Positions 1 to 9,772 are shown, numbered from the stretch's first letter. The stretch is DNA of 64,000 nucleotides from Candidatus Aalborgicola danicus (GCA_016703945.1 JADJBC010000008.1:227240-291239), one strand, 5' to 3'. Notes: generated from the sequence alone by a model not told the origin. Translations and numbers: made by a program.

Positions 1-162
1 CAACAGTTGCGGGGTCCCGCCACCACCGATCAATACGCCGCCCTTGATGACCGGTTGGCCGGGCTTGAAGCGCTCCAAAGGCAGGGGTTGGGGCAAGCCC
101 AGCATCGCTGCGATGCGTGAGCCCAAAGTTGAGTTGGCAAAGCCAAGGTACGAATCGTTCAT
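1..162 (-). CDS. short-chain dehydrogenase (FabG-like), N-terminal part only
   Basis: Only the first 54 codons are visible; the gene runs off the window start. The protein begins MNDSYLGFANST, followed by a Pro/Leu-rich stretch and GGVLIGGGG. This matches the N-terminal extension before the Rossmann fold in the large FabG-like 3-oxoacyl-ACP reductases, which are NAD(P)H-dependent oxidoreductases. A clear AAGGAG ribosome site lies about 10 bases before the ATG. It is the third gene of a co-directional run after the ferredoxin reductase and the desaturase, 43 bp downstream of the latter, which suggests a role in fatty-acid processing. The catalytic Ser-Tyr-Lys region is outside the window, so the family call rests on the N-terminus only. 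Confidence 0.5.
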   Translation of the reverse strand, partial: MNDSYLGFANSTLGSRIAAMLGLPQPLPLERFKPGQPVIKGGVLIGGGGTPQLL

Positions 163-205
163 GAGAGGGAAGCTCCTTTGGGGCGCGATGGTACCGACCA
201 ATTGG

Positions 206-1328
206 TCATTTAGCGTAGAGCGCTTCGCCTAACCGCATATTGCAGTGCGTCATACGCGGCACTCGCTTGGGCGGCATGGTGTAGGTCAGGATGCGCTTCA
301 TCACCGTCCAATACTGCTTGTACAGGCTGCCCGTGTTGTAGAAAAGATCATATTTGCGGCACAGCGCCTGGATCTGCGGCGCCACTTCGGGGTAGCGGTG
401 CGCGGGCATGTCCGGGAACAGGTGGTGCTCGATCTGGTGGCTCAGGTGGCCGCTCATGATGTGAAAGAGCCTGCCACCCGTGAGGTTGCTGGAGCCCGAG
501 AGCTGGCGGATGTACCAGTCGCCCCGGGTTTCGTTGCGCGTATCTTCTTCGCGGTAAATCGCCACACCTTCGGTAAAGTGGCCGCAGAAAATGATCAGGT
601 AGGTCCACAGGTTGCGGATCAGGTTGGCGCAGAAGTTGCCGGCCAGCACACGCGGCGCGCTCCACAATGCCAGCGCCGGGAACAGCAGGTAGTCCTTGAA
701 CCAGACCTTGCCGACCTTGGTCAAGGAACCGGTCCAGCCGCGCCTTGAATTCGGCCTTGGGCATGGCGCCGTGTTTGTAGCGGCCAATCTCCAGATCGTG
801 TGAACCCACGCCGTACTGGAAACCCATGGCCAGCATCAGGTTCGCCAGCGGCTGGAACCAGTGGCGCGGCTTCCACTTCTGCTCGTCCGTCATGCGCAAC
901 AGCGAATAACCCAGGTCGCGGTCCTTGCCCAGGATGTTGGTGTAGGTGTGGTGGGTGACGTTGTGCGAATGGCGCCACTGCTCGCCATCACAGGCAATGT
1001 CCCACTCAAAGGTTTGTGAATTCAGCGCCGGGTCACCGGTCCAGTCGTACTGGCCGTGCATGACGTTGTGGCCAATCTCCATGTTGTCCAGAATCTTGGC
1101 ATTGGCCAGGGCCAGCACACCGGCCAACCAGCTCAGGGGGCCCATACCGAAATGCAGCAGCGCGCGACCTCCGATTTCACTGGCGCGGCTGATGCGGACC
1201 ATGTTGCGGATGTGGTCCACATCGGCCTGGCCCAAGTTGTTCATGACGCCGTCGCGGATGGCATTGACCTCGCGTTCGAAGTCGGCGACCTGCTCGCGGC
1301 TCAGGGTCGTGGGTTTGGCAAAGCTCAT
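206..1328 (-). pseudogene. membrane fatty acid desaturase, frameshifted
   Basis: A membrane-bound acyl desaturase that inserts double bonds using a di-iron centre fed by an electron-transfer partner. All three histidine boxes are present: GHNVMH near residue 100, HSHNVTHH near residue 135 and HQIEHHLFPD near the C-terminus. The first two and the last lie in different reading frames; the switch is at about 722-732, within the codons for RLDRFL, where one base is gained or lost. Start 1328 is chosen because its ATG overlaps the upstream reductase stop (ATGA) and a GGAG lies 5-6 bases before it. Pairing with a ferredoxin reductase and a divergent TetR regulator matches the DesB-type operon of pseudomonads. 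Either a recently inactivated gene or a sequencing indel. Confidence 0.85.
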
Positions 1329-2533
1329 GGGGTTCTCCAGTCGCAATCAAAAGGTGGCTTGGGGTTGGCGGCGTTCACAAGCGCCAACACCACATCGGAG
1401 CGTGCCGTCGAGATGCACAGGCGTATCAACTCATTGGGAGTCGACGACAGCTCGCCGGTCTGCAGGTTTTCCACCGTACCACTGGTCTTGACGTATTGGC
1501 AGGAGCGGCAGATGCCGATGCGACAACCGTGCTTGGGCGACAGGCCTGCACGCTCCGCCTGCACCAGCAGCGGCTCGGTTCCCTGTGTTGCGAAAGTGGA
1601 GCCACTTTCAAACATTGACACCTGCACCGGCGTGCCGGGCGCGGTACTGGGCAGCAGCGGCACACCGACAAAACGTTCGCTGAACATGGGTGCGTCGAAC
1701 CCTTGCTGTTCGCAATACGCAGTCATTGCATCCATGAATCCCGTGGGGCCGCACATCCAGGTGCTGCGCTGCGCAAGGTCAGGCACTTCCAGCGCCAACA
1801 TCTGCGGCGTCAAGCGGCCCTCTGTCGCGCTGTAGTGCACGACCAAGCTCAGTTCGGCGAATTCCCCGGCGATGGTGGCCAGCTGCTCGGCAAAGATCAG
1901 ATCTCCAGGCGCGTGGCAACCATGCAGAAACACCACATCGCCCGGGTAACGTCTGCCCTGCAAATCCCGCAGCATCGCCATCACCGGTGTGATGCCACTG
2001 CCCGCGCTGAGCAACAGTATCTTGCCCGGCAGGTCTGCGGGCATGCTGAACTCACCCAGGGCCTGGCTAATGGTCAGCACATCGCCCACCTTCACCGCAT
2101 CGTGCAGATGCCGGGACACCAGCCCCTGGTCCTGGCGCTTCACGGTAATGGCAAGATGGCGAGAACCCGGGCGTGACGACAGGCTGTAGGCGCGCTCGGC
2201 CCGGCGCCCGGCTATCTCCATCTGCACCCGGACAAACTGGCCCGCCTGCGCACCGAGCCATAAGGCATTGGGTTGCAGCACAAAGGTCTTGGTGGACGCG
2301 GTTTCGTCAATGATGCGCACCACGCGGGCCCGCACCTGGGTCAAAGACAACAAAGGATGTACAGCGGTCAGGGCGTCTTCCACCGCGCTCAAACGAACGA
2401 TGGATTCGACCCAGGGGTGGCGCAAAGCCGCGACCAATGGTGGATTGACCCGATGCGCCAAACGAACGAGGCCGGCGTGGCGGACCGACACAGGTGTTTT
2501 TATTTTCATGAGGAGTGGGCCGCTGCGCAACAT
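1325..2533 (-). CDS. ferredoxin reductase partner of the desaturase
   Basis: An NAD(P)H-dependent oxidoreductase of about 402 residues that would pass electrons to the adjacent desaturase. The domain order is an N-terminal extension of about 85 residues, an FAD-binding ferredoxin-reductase barrel (RAYSLSSRPG), a nucleotide-binding domain (LLLSAGSGITPVMAML, then MCGPTGFM), and a C-terminal plant-type 2Fe-2S ferredoxin with cysteines in CRIGICRSC and a last one in LCIS. It corresponds to the PA4889-type partner of DesB. Start 2533 is preferred over an in-frame ATG at 2581 because GGAG lies 6 bases before it and it leaves the palindromic operator upstream. The stop overlaps the desaturase start by 4 bp. 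Confidence 0.88.
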   Translation of the reverse strand: MLRSGPLLMKIKTPVSVRHAGLVRLAHRVNPPLVAALRHPWVESIVRLSAVEDALTAVHPLLSLTQVRARVVRIIDETASTKTFVLQPNALWLGAQAGQFVRVQMEIAGRRAERAYSLSSRPGSRHLAITVKRQDQGLVSRHLHDAVKVGDVLTISQALGEFSMPADLPGKILLLSAGSGITPVMAMLRDLQGRRYPGDVVFLHGCHAPGDLIFAEQLATIAGEFAELSLVVHYSATEGRLTPQMLALEVPDLAQRSTWMCGPTGFMDAMTAYCEQQGFDAPMFSERFVGVPLLPSTAPGTPVQVSMFESGSTFATQGTEPLLVQAERAGLSPKHGCRIGICRSCQYVKTSGTVENLQTGELSSTPNELIRLCISTARSDVVLALVNAANPKPPFDCDWRTP

Positions 2534-2590
2534 GTGGATCTCCAGGTTTCTAGCAGTTGAATCGGTGTGGTTTTGTGTCATGAATTTATT

Positions 2591-2606
2591 GTGTACATAC
2601 GTACAC
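2591..2606. promoter_or_regulatory. palindromic operator, probable TetR/DesT-type site
   Basis: A perfect inverted repeat GTGTAC-N4-GTACAC lies in the divergent region between the desaturase operon and the TetR gene. It sits just upstream of the reductase start, where a bound repressor could block transcription. The position and symmetry fit autoregulation and control by the adjacent TetR protein, as in the DesT/FabR regulators of membrane unsaturation. Binding itself is inferred. Confidence 0.6.
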
Positions 2607-2697
2607 TAGAAGTCAATATTTGAAATGAAGTTTAGGGAGAACCACCAAAAATACCCAAGCGCAGCTCGCTTTTGATGTGGCGCTTTGAGCAGGGCTA

Positions 2698-2713
2698 AAA
2701 TACAAACGTACAC
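2698..2713. promoter_or_regulatory. degenerate second operator half-site
   Basis: GTACAC recurs at 2708-2713 with only TAC matching in the left arm at the same N4 spacing. It lies 13 bases before the TetR start codon. It could be a weaker site for autoregulation; the resemblance is limited. Confidence 0.3.
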
Positions 2714-2726
2714 AAACCATAAGCCG

Positions 2727-3395
2727 ATGACCAAACTCTCTACCCTGGCCGAACGCAAGGACAAGCTGACCCGCACCGAGCGCAAAGACCTCACGCGCAA
2801 CAGCCTGTTGCAAGCGGCCCTGGCCTTGATCGGTGAAGGACGCAGCTTCACTAGCTTGGGCATCCGCGAAATTGCGCGCGAAGCCGGTATGGTGCCCAAC
2901 GCCTTTTACCGGCACTTCCGCAACACCGACGAGCTGGGCCTGGAGCTGGTGGAGGAAATGGGTGTCACCCTGCGCCGACTGCTGCGCGAGGCGCGTCAGA
3001 CGGATGTGGCCGAGGGCGACCGGGTACGCCGCTCGGTTCAGGTCTACCACCAGTACGTCATCGAGAACCGCTTGTTGTTCTTGTTCGTCTCCAGCGAACG
3101 TTCAGGTGGCAGCCGCATCCTGCGCATGGCCATCCGCAATGAGGTAAGCCACTTCACCAGCGAAATGGCCCAGGACTTTCGGCGCCTGGGTATATATAAG
3201 GATATGTCCACGACGACATTGCAAATGGTCTGCGGCCTGATCGTCACCACCATGCTGGCGGCTGCACCGGAAATACTCGACCTGCCACCCGAGCAGCCGC
3301 TGCTTGAAGCCGAAATGATGGAAAACTTTGTTCGCCAATTGCAGCTGGTGTTGATTGGTGCCTCAGTGTGGAAAGAAGCGCTACGCAAGGCCTGA
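2727..3395 (+). CDS. TetR-family regulator of fatty acid desaturation (DesT/FabR-like)
   Basis: A 222-residue TetR-type repressor. The N-terminal helix-turn-helix spans about residues 18-65, with the TSLGIREIAREAGM helix and the family hallmark NAFYRHFRNTDEL. The C-terminal two thirds form the helical ligand domain. It is divergent from the desaturase/reductase operon and shares a palindromic site with it, which is the arrangement of DesT in Pseudomonas, a sensor of acyl-CoA saturation. The start is the ATG at 2727, where similarity begins; in-frame upstream codons run through the promoter. The ligand is unproven here. Confidence 0.8.
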   Translation: MTKLSTLAERKDKLTRTERKDLTRNSLLQAALALIGEGRSFTSLGIREIAREAGMVPNAFYRHFRNTDELGLELVEEMGVTLRRLLREARQTDVAEGDRVRRSVQVYHQYVIENRLLFLFVSSERSGGSRILRMAIRNEVSHFTSEMAQDFRRLGIYKDMSTTTLQMVCGLIVTTMLAAAPEILDLPPEQPLLEAEMMENFVRQLQLVLIGASVWKEALRKA

Positions 3396-3439
3396 GCAGT
3401 CGCGCACACGACTGAGCCGCCCTCTGGGATAATTGATCC

Positions 3440-4261
3440 ATGACAATTACCTACAAAGACGCCGAAGGCATTCACGGCATGCGCATCGCGGGTCGGCTCA
3501 CCTCTGAAGTGCTGGACTACCTGACGCCGTTCATCAAGCCTGGTGTCACCACCAACGAAATCGACAAGCTGGCACACGACTACATCACCCAGGTGCAAGG
3601 CGGAATTCCGGCTCCGCTCAATTACAAGGGCGGTGGTAACCGGCCCTACCCCAAATCGGTGTGCACATCTGTCAACCATCAGGTTTGTCATGGCATCCCG
3701 AATGACAAACCCCTGAAAAAGGGCGATGTGGTCAACGTCGACGTCACGGTCATCAAAGACGGCTGGCACGGCGACTCCAGCCGCATGTTCATGGTCGGCG
3801 AGGCATCCATAGCCGCCAAACGGCTGGCCCGCATCACCTATGAGGCCATGTGGAAAGGCATCATGATGGTCAAACCAGGTGTTCACCTCGGTGATATCGG
3901 CCATGCCATTCAACAATTTGCCGAAGGACACGGCTTCAGTGTGGTCCGCGAGTTTTGTGGACACGGCATAGGCCGGGTGTTCCACGAAGAACCCCAGGTC
4001 CTTCATTATGGCAAGCCTGGCACACTGGAAAAACTCGTGGAAGGCATGACCTTCACCATAGAGCCCATGATCAACGCTGGCAAAAGAGACATCAAGGACG
4101 GCCCCGAGAAGGACGGCTGGACCATTGTGACCAAGGACCACTCGTTATCGGCCCAATGGGAGCACACCATTCTCGTCACCCCAACCGGGTATGAGGTGCT
4201 GACACTCTCGGCAGGCTCGCCTGCCATTCCGGAATTTGTTCCGCCTCTGGCAGTAGCCTGA
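3440..4261 (+). CDS. map: type I methionine aminopeptidase
   Basis: Cytosolic metallopeptidase that removes the initiator methionine from nascent proteins. The 273-residue protein has the pita-bread fold markers: substrate His in NHQVCHGIP, metal ligands Asp in VNVDVTV and Asp in GDSSRMF, His in GHGIGRVFHEEP, and Glu in FTIEPM and QWEHTI. Full length, with an intact frame. It lies 44 bp after the TetR gene and 27 bp before glnD in the same direction. The map-glnD neighbourhood is common in beta- and gammaproteobacteria. Confidence 0.95.
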   Translation: MTITYKDAEGIHGMRIAGRLTSEVLDYLTPFIKPGVTTNEIDKLAHDYITQVQGGIPAPLNYKGGGNRPYPKSVCTSVNHQVCHGIPNDKPLKKGDVVNVDVTVIKDGWHGDSSRMFMVGEASIAAKRLARITYEAMWKGIMMVKPGVHLGDIGHAIQQFAEGHGFSVVREFCGHGIGRVFHEEPQVLHYGKPGTLEKLVEGMTFTIEPMINAGKRDIKDGPEKDGWTIVTKDHSLSAQWEHTILVTPTGYEVLTLSAGSPAIPEFVPPLAVA

Positions 4262-4288
4262 GATTGTTCAGGCGGCAGTTGTCCAACC

Positions 4289-6904
4289 ATGGCTGATCTT
4301 CAGGCAATTCGCGCCGAATACCGCGCCGAAAAAGCACTGCTGCTGCAGGCAGTTGGTAAACGCGGCTCCAACGGACGTGATGCGCACGAGGCCCTGAGTC
4401 GAATGGCCCAATTGGCCGATGACGTCTTGCGCCGATTGTGGGAGCACGCCGGGCTGCAATCTCCTTTTGCACTCCTGGCCGTCGGCGGATTCGGTCGCGG
4501 CGAACTTTTTCCCCACTCGGATGTGGACGTATTGGTCCTGATGCCGGATGGATTTGATCCTGAAAGCGACCCCAAATTGAAGGCCCGCATCGAGGCATTT
4601 ATTGGTGGCTGCTGGGACAGCGGACTCGAAGTAGGGTCCAGCGTGCGCACCCTCAGCGGTTGCCTGGCCGAATCCGAAAAAGACGTGACGGTTCAAACCG
4701 CACTATTGGAAAGCCGTTTGGTCACCGGCAACGCCGACCTGATGCAGCAGTTTAAAACGGCATTTGCTGCGGCCATGGACCCTCAGGCTTTTTTTGTCGC
4801 CAAGACACTGGAATTGCGCCAGCGCCATACCAAGTACGAAAACACGCCCTATGCGCTGGAACCCAATTGCAAGGAGTCACCCGGCGGATTGCGTGATCTG
4901 CAGGTCATCCTGTGGGTTGCCAAGGCGGCCGGTTTTGGCAATAGCTGGAAAGACCTGGCCGCCAATGGTCTGGCGACGCCCTTTGAGGTACAGCAAATTC
5001 TTCGCAACGAATCCCTGTTGACCCGGATTCGCGCCCGCCTGCACCTGATTGCGAATCGGCGCGAAGACCGCCTGGTGTTTGACATGCAAAATGCGGTCGC
5101 AGAGTCCTTTGGTTATGTAAACCCTTCGCCGGAACCGTTTGACGCCAGCGGCGCCCCGGTGCGGCGAACCTTTGTGCGTGCCAGCGAAACCTTGATGCGG
5201 CGTTACTACTGGGCGGCCAAGGCCGTTGCCCAACTGAACCAGATTTTGATGTTGAACATCGAAGAACGGCTCAACCCTTCGACCCACGCACCCCGGCGCA
5301 TCAACGACTACTTCAACGACAAAGCCGGCATGATTGACGTGGTCAGTGACGACCTGTACCAACGCGAACCACATGCCATTCTGGCGACGTTTCTGGCTTA
5401 CCAGACCACGGTAGGGGTCAAGGGGCTGTCGGCCCGAACTTTGCGGGCGCTGTACAACGCCCGTAACCTGATGGATGCGGGTTTTCGGCGTGACCCGGTT
5501 AACCGCGAAACCTTCCGCAGAATCGTGATGGAGCCCGAGGGCATTACCCATGCCATGCGCTTGATGAACCAAACGTCGGTGCTGGGCCGGTACCTGTGGG
5601 TGTTTCGCCGCATCGTCGGGCAAATGCAGCATGACCTGTTTCACGTCTACACGGTGGACCAGCACATTCTGATGGTGTTGCGCAATATGCGCCGTTTCTT
5701 CATCGTGGAGCACGCCCACGAGTACCCGTTCTGCTCCCAACTGGCCAGCGGTTGGGACAAACCGTGGCTGTTGTACATCGCGGCCCTTTTCCATGACATT
5801 GCCAAGGGGCGCGGTGGTGACCATTCGGATCTTGGCGCGGTTGAAGTTCGCCGCTTTTGCAAACAACACGGCATCGACAGCGCTGATACCCTGCTCATTG
5901 AGTTCGTGGTGCGCGAACATCTGTCCATGAGCCAGATTGCTCAAAAGTCAGACCTGAGTGACCCCAAAGTCATCGCCGATTTTGCCCGACGCGTGGGCAA
6001 TGAACGCCAGCTGACGGCCCTGTATTTACTCACCGTCGCCGACATCCGAGGCACGTCGCCGAAGGTCTGGAACGCCTGGAAAGGCAAACTGCTGGAAGAC
6101 CTGTACCGCTACACCAGCCGCGCTCTGGGTGGGCATGCGCCAGACCCGGATGCCGAAGTTGAATCCCGCAAGCGTGAAGCCCTGGTGATGGTTGCCATGC
6201 ATTCACTGCCCTTCGAAGCACACAAACCGCTGTGGGACACGCTGGATGTCGGATACTTTATGCGCCATGACGCGGCCGACATTGCCTGGCACACACGGCA
6301 GTTGTCGCGCATGGTCGGTGCCCATAAGACGGTGGTGCGTGCACGCCGCTCACCGGCTGGCGAAGGCCTGCAAGTACTGGTGTACACCCCAGACCAAAGC
6401 GACCTGTTCGCCCGCATTTGTGGTTATTTCGACCAACGCGGATTTAGCGTTTTGGACGCACGAATCCACACGGCCAAAAACGGCTATGCGTTGGATACGT
6501 TCCAGTTAGTCACATCGGCTCCGCCCGAAGAATACCGGGAAATTACCAGCATGCTGGAAAACGGCTTGGCCAAGGTCATTACCGATGCCGGACCCTTGCC
6601 CAAACCCGGGCGTGGCCGCGTATCGCGCCGGGTCAAGAGTTTCCCGATCGCGCCAAGGGTCACCTTGACACCGGACGAAAAAGGACAACGCTGGCTACTC
6701 AATATCTCGGCCAGTGACCGCGTTGGTCTGCTCTACAGCGTGTCCAGGGTGTTGGCCCGGCACCACGTCAACCTGCAACTGGCAAAAGTGGCGACCCTGG
6801 GTGAACGGGTGGAAGACACCTTCCTCATTGATGGCCCGGAGTTGCAGCACAACAAGAAACAAATCGAAATCGAAACCGAGTTGTTGGAAGCCTTGACCGC
6901 CTGA
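4289..6904 (+). CDS. glnD: bifunctional PII uridylyltransferase / uridylyl-removing enzyme
   Basis: The nitrogen sensor that uridylylates PII proteins when glutamine is low and removes UMP when it is high. In its 871 residues: a nucleotidyltransferase domain with GGFGRGELFPHSDVDVLVL (about residues 67-85), the GlnD linker/PII-UTase region with KESPGGLRDLQ, an HD domain (ALFHDIAKGRGGDHS, about residue 505), and two C-terminal ACT domains beginning near residues 690 and 800. Length and domain order are normal. It follows map by 27 bp and is probably cotranscribed. Confidence 0.96.
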   Translation: MADLQAIRAEYRAEKALLLQAVGKRGSNGRDAHEALSRMAQLADDVLRRLWEHAGLQSPFALLAVGGFGRGELFPHSDVDVLVLMPDGFDPESDPKLKARIEAFIGGCWDSGLEVGSSVRTLSGCLAESEKDVTVQTALLESRLVTGNADLMQQFKTAFAAAMDPQAFFVAKTLELRQRHTKYENTPYALEPNCKESPGGLRDLQVILWVAKAAGFGNSWKDLAANGLATPFEVQQILRNESLLTRIRARLHLIANRREDRLVFDMQNAVAESFGYVNPSPEPFDASGAPVRRTFVRASETLMRRYYWAAKAVAQLNQILMLNIEERLNPSTHAPRRINDYFNDKAGMIDVVSDDLYQREPHAILATFLAYQTTVGVKGLSARTLRALYNARNLMDAGFRRDPVNRETFRRIVMEPEGITHAMRLMNQTSVLGRYLWVFRRIVGQMQHDLFHVYTVDQHILMVLRNMRRFFIVEHAHEYPFCSQLASGWDKPWLLYIAALFHDIAKGRGGDHSDLGAVEVRRFCKQHGIDSADTLLIEFVVREHLSMSQIAQKSDLSDPKVIADFARRVGNERQLTALYLLTVADIRGTSPKVWNAWKGKLLEDLYRYTSRALGGHAPDPDAEVESRKREALVMVAMHSLPFEAHKPLWDTLDVGYFMRHDAADIAWHTRQLSRMVGAHKTVVRARRSPAGEGLQVLVYTPDQSDLFARICGYFDQRGFSVLDARIHTAKNGYALDTFQLVTSAPPEEYREITSMLENGLAKVITDAGPLPKPGRGRVSRRVKSFPIAPRVTLTPDEKGQRWLLNISASDRVGLLYSVSRVLARHHVNLQLAKVATLGERVEDTFLIDGPELQHNKKQIEIETELLEALTA

Positions 6905-7013
6905 GCTGTTTGGCCGTGAATACGGGACGGCTTCTCCAAAGGACAAAATGACAGCAGAATGCACAAGCGCGGTGAAACCTGGAGCGCTCTCATCTTCTGG
7001 TTGGAGGTTGATC

Positions 7014-9626
7014 ATGCTGACGTGTACGCATCGGGTTCGCATATTGGCCAGCGGTTTGGCTTTTGCCACGCTCGTTTTGGGGCCGCCACTTTCGGCGCAT
7101 GCGGTCACACCCGCACTCTCGGTCGGCACGGAACACAGTTTGGCTTTACGCAGCGACGGCAGCGTATTTGCTTGGGGCTCGGACCGAGACGGGCAACTCG
7201 GACAAGGGCGCCAAACCTATGAAAGCCGCCCTGGTCTGGTGGTTGGATTGAGTGGGGTCAAAGCCATTGGCATCGGCCCCAATCACTCGTTGGCCATCCG
7301 AAGCGATGGCAGCCTGTGGACCTGGGGTAGCAACGGGAACGGACAACTTGGCGACGACAGTACAGACTTTCGCTCCGAACCGGTTCAGGCGCGGGCCATC
7401 AGCCGGGTTAGCGCGGCATGTGGCGGTGACTACTTTTCCGCTGCGCTGGACCAGGATGGTGCGGTCTGGACCTGGGGCGACCATGCCACCATGGGCAGCG
7501 GCGCATTGGAATCGACACGGATACCGGCCAAACTACCCGGCATCAGCGGCATCCAGGCCCTGGCGTGTGGCAGCGGGCACATCCTTGCCTTGCGGCAAGA
7601 CGGCAAAGTTTGGGCTTGGGGAACGAATGACGAGGGCCAACTCGGCGACGCAAGCCGCACCCAGCGTTTGACACCGGTCGAGGTGCGGGGCCTGAGTAAC
7701 GTGAAGGCGATAACAGCCGGCAATGAGTTCAGCGCAGCCCTGACGCACGATGGCACGGTCTGGGAGTGGGGGGTCATGTCGCCCTTCAACACCCCGCGTG
7801 GTGCGCCGCGAACGGTGCCTGTGCAGACTCCGGGTCTGACAGGGGTGGTCGCGCTGGACGGTGGTGAAGCCAGTTATGGCCTGGTTGCGCTGCACGCCGA
7901 TGGTCAGACCTGGTGGCGCTGGATCAGCGGGACAGCGCCAGAGCGCCAAGAACCGGCAGGCACACTGGTCGGCGTTTCCACCGCGTATGGGCTGACGCAA
8001 TTGTTACAAGCCGATGGCACCGTGTGGTCCTACGGCTTCAGCGGAAATGGCTTTGGTACTTTGGGTGATGGCACCACCACTTACCGTGACGTGCCCGGCC
8101 CGGTGCTGGACCTGCGCAGCATCATAAACATCGCGTCCGGCACGTGGCACGGGCTCGCGCTGGACGCGGGCGGGCGAGTCTGGAGCTGGGGGCTTGACAC
8201 GTCGGGCCAGCTCGGTCGGGGTCGTATTCTGGGGCAATCGGTTCCGGCTGCTGTCGCGGGCCTGTCCAACATCGTTCAAGTGTCTGCGGGAACATCGCAC
8301 AATCTGGCAGTGGACACATCGGGGGCGGTGTGGGCATGGGGCAGCAATGGATATGGCCAACTGGGTGACGGCACCTATGCTGACAGCGCCGCCGCAATAC
8401 GATTGACGGCGATCGCAGATGTGACCAGCGTTGTTGCTGGTTCCTATTACTCGCTCGCGTTGCAGCATGATGGCTCGGTTTGGTACTGGGGCAGTACATT
8501 GCCCGGCGTATCAACCCAGCAACCGGCTTTGCCGACACGCGCGCTGGGCGAGGCAAAATCCGTGGTCAGTACCAATGGGCACGTGCTGGTGCTCAAGCGC
8601 GATGGCACGGTCTGGGCCTGGGGCTTCAACCCAAGCGGCCAATTGGGTACTGGCAACCTGGAGAGTTCGCCCAATCCGCAGCAGATCGCGGGCTTGGTCG
8701 ACATTCAACAAGTGGTCGCTACAGCCAGCGGCAGCTATGCCCTCACCCGTGATGGCCGCGTCTTGGCCTGGGGCGCCAACTGGACCGGGCAAGTCGGCGA
8801 TGGCACGTTGGACCAGCGACTGATACCCACACTTGTGATCGGTTTAAGCGACGTGGTGGAGATCGCCGCCGGGTCCGAACATGCGCTGGCCCGAAAGCGT
8901 GACGGCTCAATATGGGGTTGGGGACTTGCGGAGTCGGGTGTGCTGGGCAACGTGACCGAGGCCAGCGCGGTCGCGCTGCAGCTGAGCACGCCCACTACAG
9001 TACAGCAACTGTCAGCCGGTGGCCGAAACAGCGCCTTATTGACAGCGGACGGTCTGGTTTACATGGCAGGCGACAACACCGTGGGCCAGCTCGGTGACGG
9101 TACCTTTGCAAAACAGGCTGGTTTTGTGCTGAGTGTCAACGCCTCGACCGACGGTTTGCTGGACCTGGCACCTGGCACACCCAAGAACGTTGCCGCCTCA
9201 TCGATTCCGGTATTTTTGGTCAAGACCGAAAGACGCGGCGAGCTCTCGGCATTGAGTCTGCGGGCCAACGTTTTTGGTCTTTTGGGTGGAGGGGAAGTGG
9301 CACGCGGTACTCGCGGTACACGCGCTGCAACCAGTTACAAGCTCTACGTGCTAGCGTTGATTGGGGACTCCAGCGCGTTCCAGTGGATTTCCCTGGATGC
9401 CAAACGCAACTGGGCTCCTCTTTCGTTTCCTCTTGCGGAGTACCTAGCAGGTGTTTCTCTCAACGCCAGGACGGACTCGGTACTGGTGCAGATCCTCGAC
9501 GCAGTTGACGTTTCCGGCATTGTCGGCGCACGCATCTTTGTGGGCTACGGCATCGACGCGCTGGAAATGGTTGCAGCAAGTCGTTATCGCGAGCTGATCA
9601 CCATTGCGCAGCCGAAGACGAATTAA
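7014..9626 (+). CDS. exported RCC1-repeat (beta-propeller) protein
   Basis: About 870 residues. Residues 1-30 are a signal peptide ending LSAHA. Residues 35-720 carry about a dozen RCC1-type repeats of roughly 50 residues, each with the signature G-H-x-x-A-L...DG-x-V-W-x-W-G...G-Q-L-G, predicted to form one or two seven-bladed propellers. The last 150 residues form a separate domain with LVQILDAVDVSG and GARIFVGYG. Start 7014 is chosen because GGAGG lies 7 bases upstream and the signal peptide begins there. No partner gene is adjacent. The function is unknown; propellers of this type usually bind proteins, and the C-terminal domain may mediate surface display or ligand binding. Confidence 0.85.
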   Translation: MLTCTHRVRILASGLAFATLVLGPPLSAHAVTPALSVGTEHSLALRSDGSVFAWGSDRDGQLGQGRQTYESRPGLVVGLSGVKAIGIGPNHSLAIRSDGSLWTWGSNGNGQLGDDSTDFRSEPVQARAISRVSAACGGDYFSAALDQDGAVWTWGDHATMGSGALESTRIPAKLPGISGIQALACGSGHILALRQDGKVWAWGTNDEGQLGDASRTQRLTPVEVRGLSNVKAITAGNEFSAALTHDGTVWEWGVMSPFNTPRGAPRTVPVQTPGLTGVVALDGGEASYGLVALHADGQTWWRWISGTAPERQEPAGTLVGVSTAYGLTQLLQADGTVWSYGFSGNGFGTLGDGTTTYRDVPGPVLDLRSIINIASGTWHGLALDAGGRVWSWGLDTSGQLGRGRILGQSVPAAVAGLSNIVQVSAGTSHNLAVDTSGAVWAWGSNGYGQLGDGTYADSAAAIRLTAIADVTSVVAGSYYSLALQHDGSVWYWGSTLPGVSTQQPALPTRALGEAKSVVSTNGHVLVLKRDGTVWAWGFNPSGQLGTGNLESSPNPQQIAGLVDIQQVVATASGSYALTRDGRVLAWGANWTGQVGDGTLDQRLIPTLVIGLSDVVEIAAGSEHALARKRDGSIWGWGLAESGVLGNVTEASAVALQLSTPTTVQQLSAGGRNSALLTADGLVYMAGDNTVGQLGDGTFAKQAGFVLSVNASTDGLLDLAPGTPKNVAASSIPVFLVKTERRGELSALSLRANVFGLLGGGEVARGTRGTRAATSYKLYVLALIGDSSAFQWISLDAKRNWAPLSFPLAEYLAGVSLNARTDSVLVQILDAVDVSGIVGARIFVGYGIDALEMVAASRYRELITIAQPKTN

Positions 9627-9772
9627 TGCGCTGTACAACTGCGAAATGCGCTACGGCTGGCTAGTCTGCTCTCTCCAGGTTTATGCGATGCCCCGTCATA
9701 TACTGGTCACTTCGCCGAAATGGAACCGGCGTCCGATTTACTCCACATTGCTTACGAGACTAAGGTTCTAGG

